5,384 bases of DNA from Cyanobacteriota bacterium (GTDB lineage: Bacteria; Cyanobacteriota; Cyanobacteriia; Leptolyngbyales; Leptolyngbyaceae): the NCBI GenBank assembly GCA_027482985.1, contig JAIXVO010000314.1, positions 1 to 5,384 on the forward strand. Direction: 5' to 3'. Made by a program: the position numbers and the translations under genes. The notes beneath the pieces are model-generated. The model worked only from the letters and a program-made list of their open reading frames with translations. It was not told the origin of the DNA and did no database searches. This document shows positions 5,296 through 5,384 of this stretch, one piece after another (position 1 is the stretch's first letter; the number at the start of each line of letters is the position of its first letter).

Positions 5296-5384
5296 ATGGT
5301 GAAGTTTGGCATGATTGGCGGCGGGATGATGGGCGAAGCGCTCATCTCCCGCCTTCTTGCGCAGAATGTGTATGCGTCGACCGA
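5296..5384 (+). CDS. proC: Pyrroline-5-carboxylate reductase, N-terminal fragment (3' end outside window)
   Basis: ProC reduces pyrroline-5-carboxylate to L-proline with NAD(P)H, the last step of proline synthesis in the cytoplasm. Only 29 codons are present, reading MVKFGMIGGGMMGEALISRL and nine further residues. The FGMIGGGMMGEAL stretch is the GxGxxG-type dinucleotide-binding loop typical of ProC N-termini. The position right after sepF (12-bp gap) matches the usual cyanobacterial order and supports the call. No clear Shine-Dalgarno precedes the ATG. Other Rossmann-fold dehydrogenases begin similarly, but context makes ProC by far the best choice. Confidence 0.88.
   Translation, partial: MVKFGMIGGGMMGEALISRLLAQNVYAST

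Noticed and set aside
1..5384. CRISPR array, insertion sequence, tRNA or rRNA
   Set aside because: No regularly spaced direct repeats, transposase motifs, terminal inverted repeats, or tRNA/rRNA-like sequences were found; the HIP1 copies are irregularly scattered.

Overview
The window is a stretch of cyanobacterial chromosome with every recognisable gene on the + strand. Three things point to a cyanobacterium. There are ten exact copies of the HIP1 octamer GCGATCGC, roughly one per 540 bases. A PipX gene, found only in cyanobacteria, is present. The gene order der - ecfT (CbiQ-like) - pipX - pipY - sepF - proC is also a familiar cyanobacterial arrangement. The genus cannot be fixed from the sequence alone.

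Layout: (1) positions 2-742 hold the C-terminal half of a sensor histidine kinase whose sensory part lies before the window. (2) A good sigma70-type promoter (TTGACG, 17-bp spacer, TATAAG) overlaps the kinase stop codon and should drive der (798-2156), the double-GTPase ribosome assembly factor. (3) Four bases after der comes an EcfT/CbiQ-family membrane protein (2161-3156), so these two form a tight pair. (4) After a 112-bp gap, pipX (3269-3541) and pipY (3538-4227) overlap by four bases. They encode the PII/NtcA co-regulator and the PLP-homeostasis protein. (5) A 447-bp AT-rich, HIP1-free intergenic region (4228-4674) holds several inverted repeats, including a 10-bp-stem hairpin, and promoter-like boxes. 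(6) sepF (4675-5283, GTG start) encodes the FtsZ-associated division protein. It is followed 12 bp later by the first 29 codons of proC (from 5296), pyrroline-5-carboxylate reductase, cut by the window end.

Functionally the block joins ribosome assembly (Der), vitamin or metal uptake (EcfT), nitrogen/carbon signalling (PipX with PII and NtcA), PLP homeostasis (PipY), cell division (SepF) and proline synthesis (ProC). These are mainly known housekeeping and regulatory genes. I see no mobile element, CRISPR array, RNA gene or toxin/defence system. The least explained part is the structured leader upstream of sepF. Other points worth checking are several non-canonical motif residues in Der, EcfT and the kinase.
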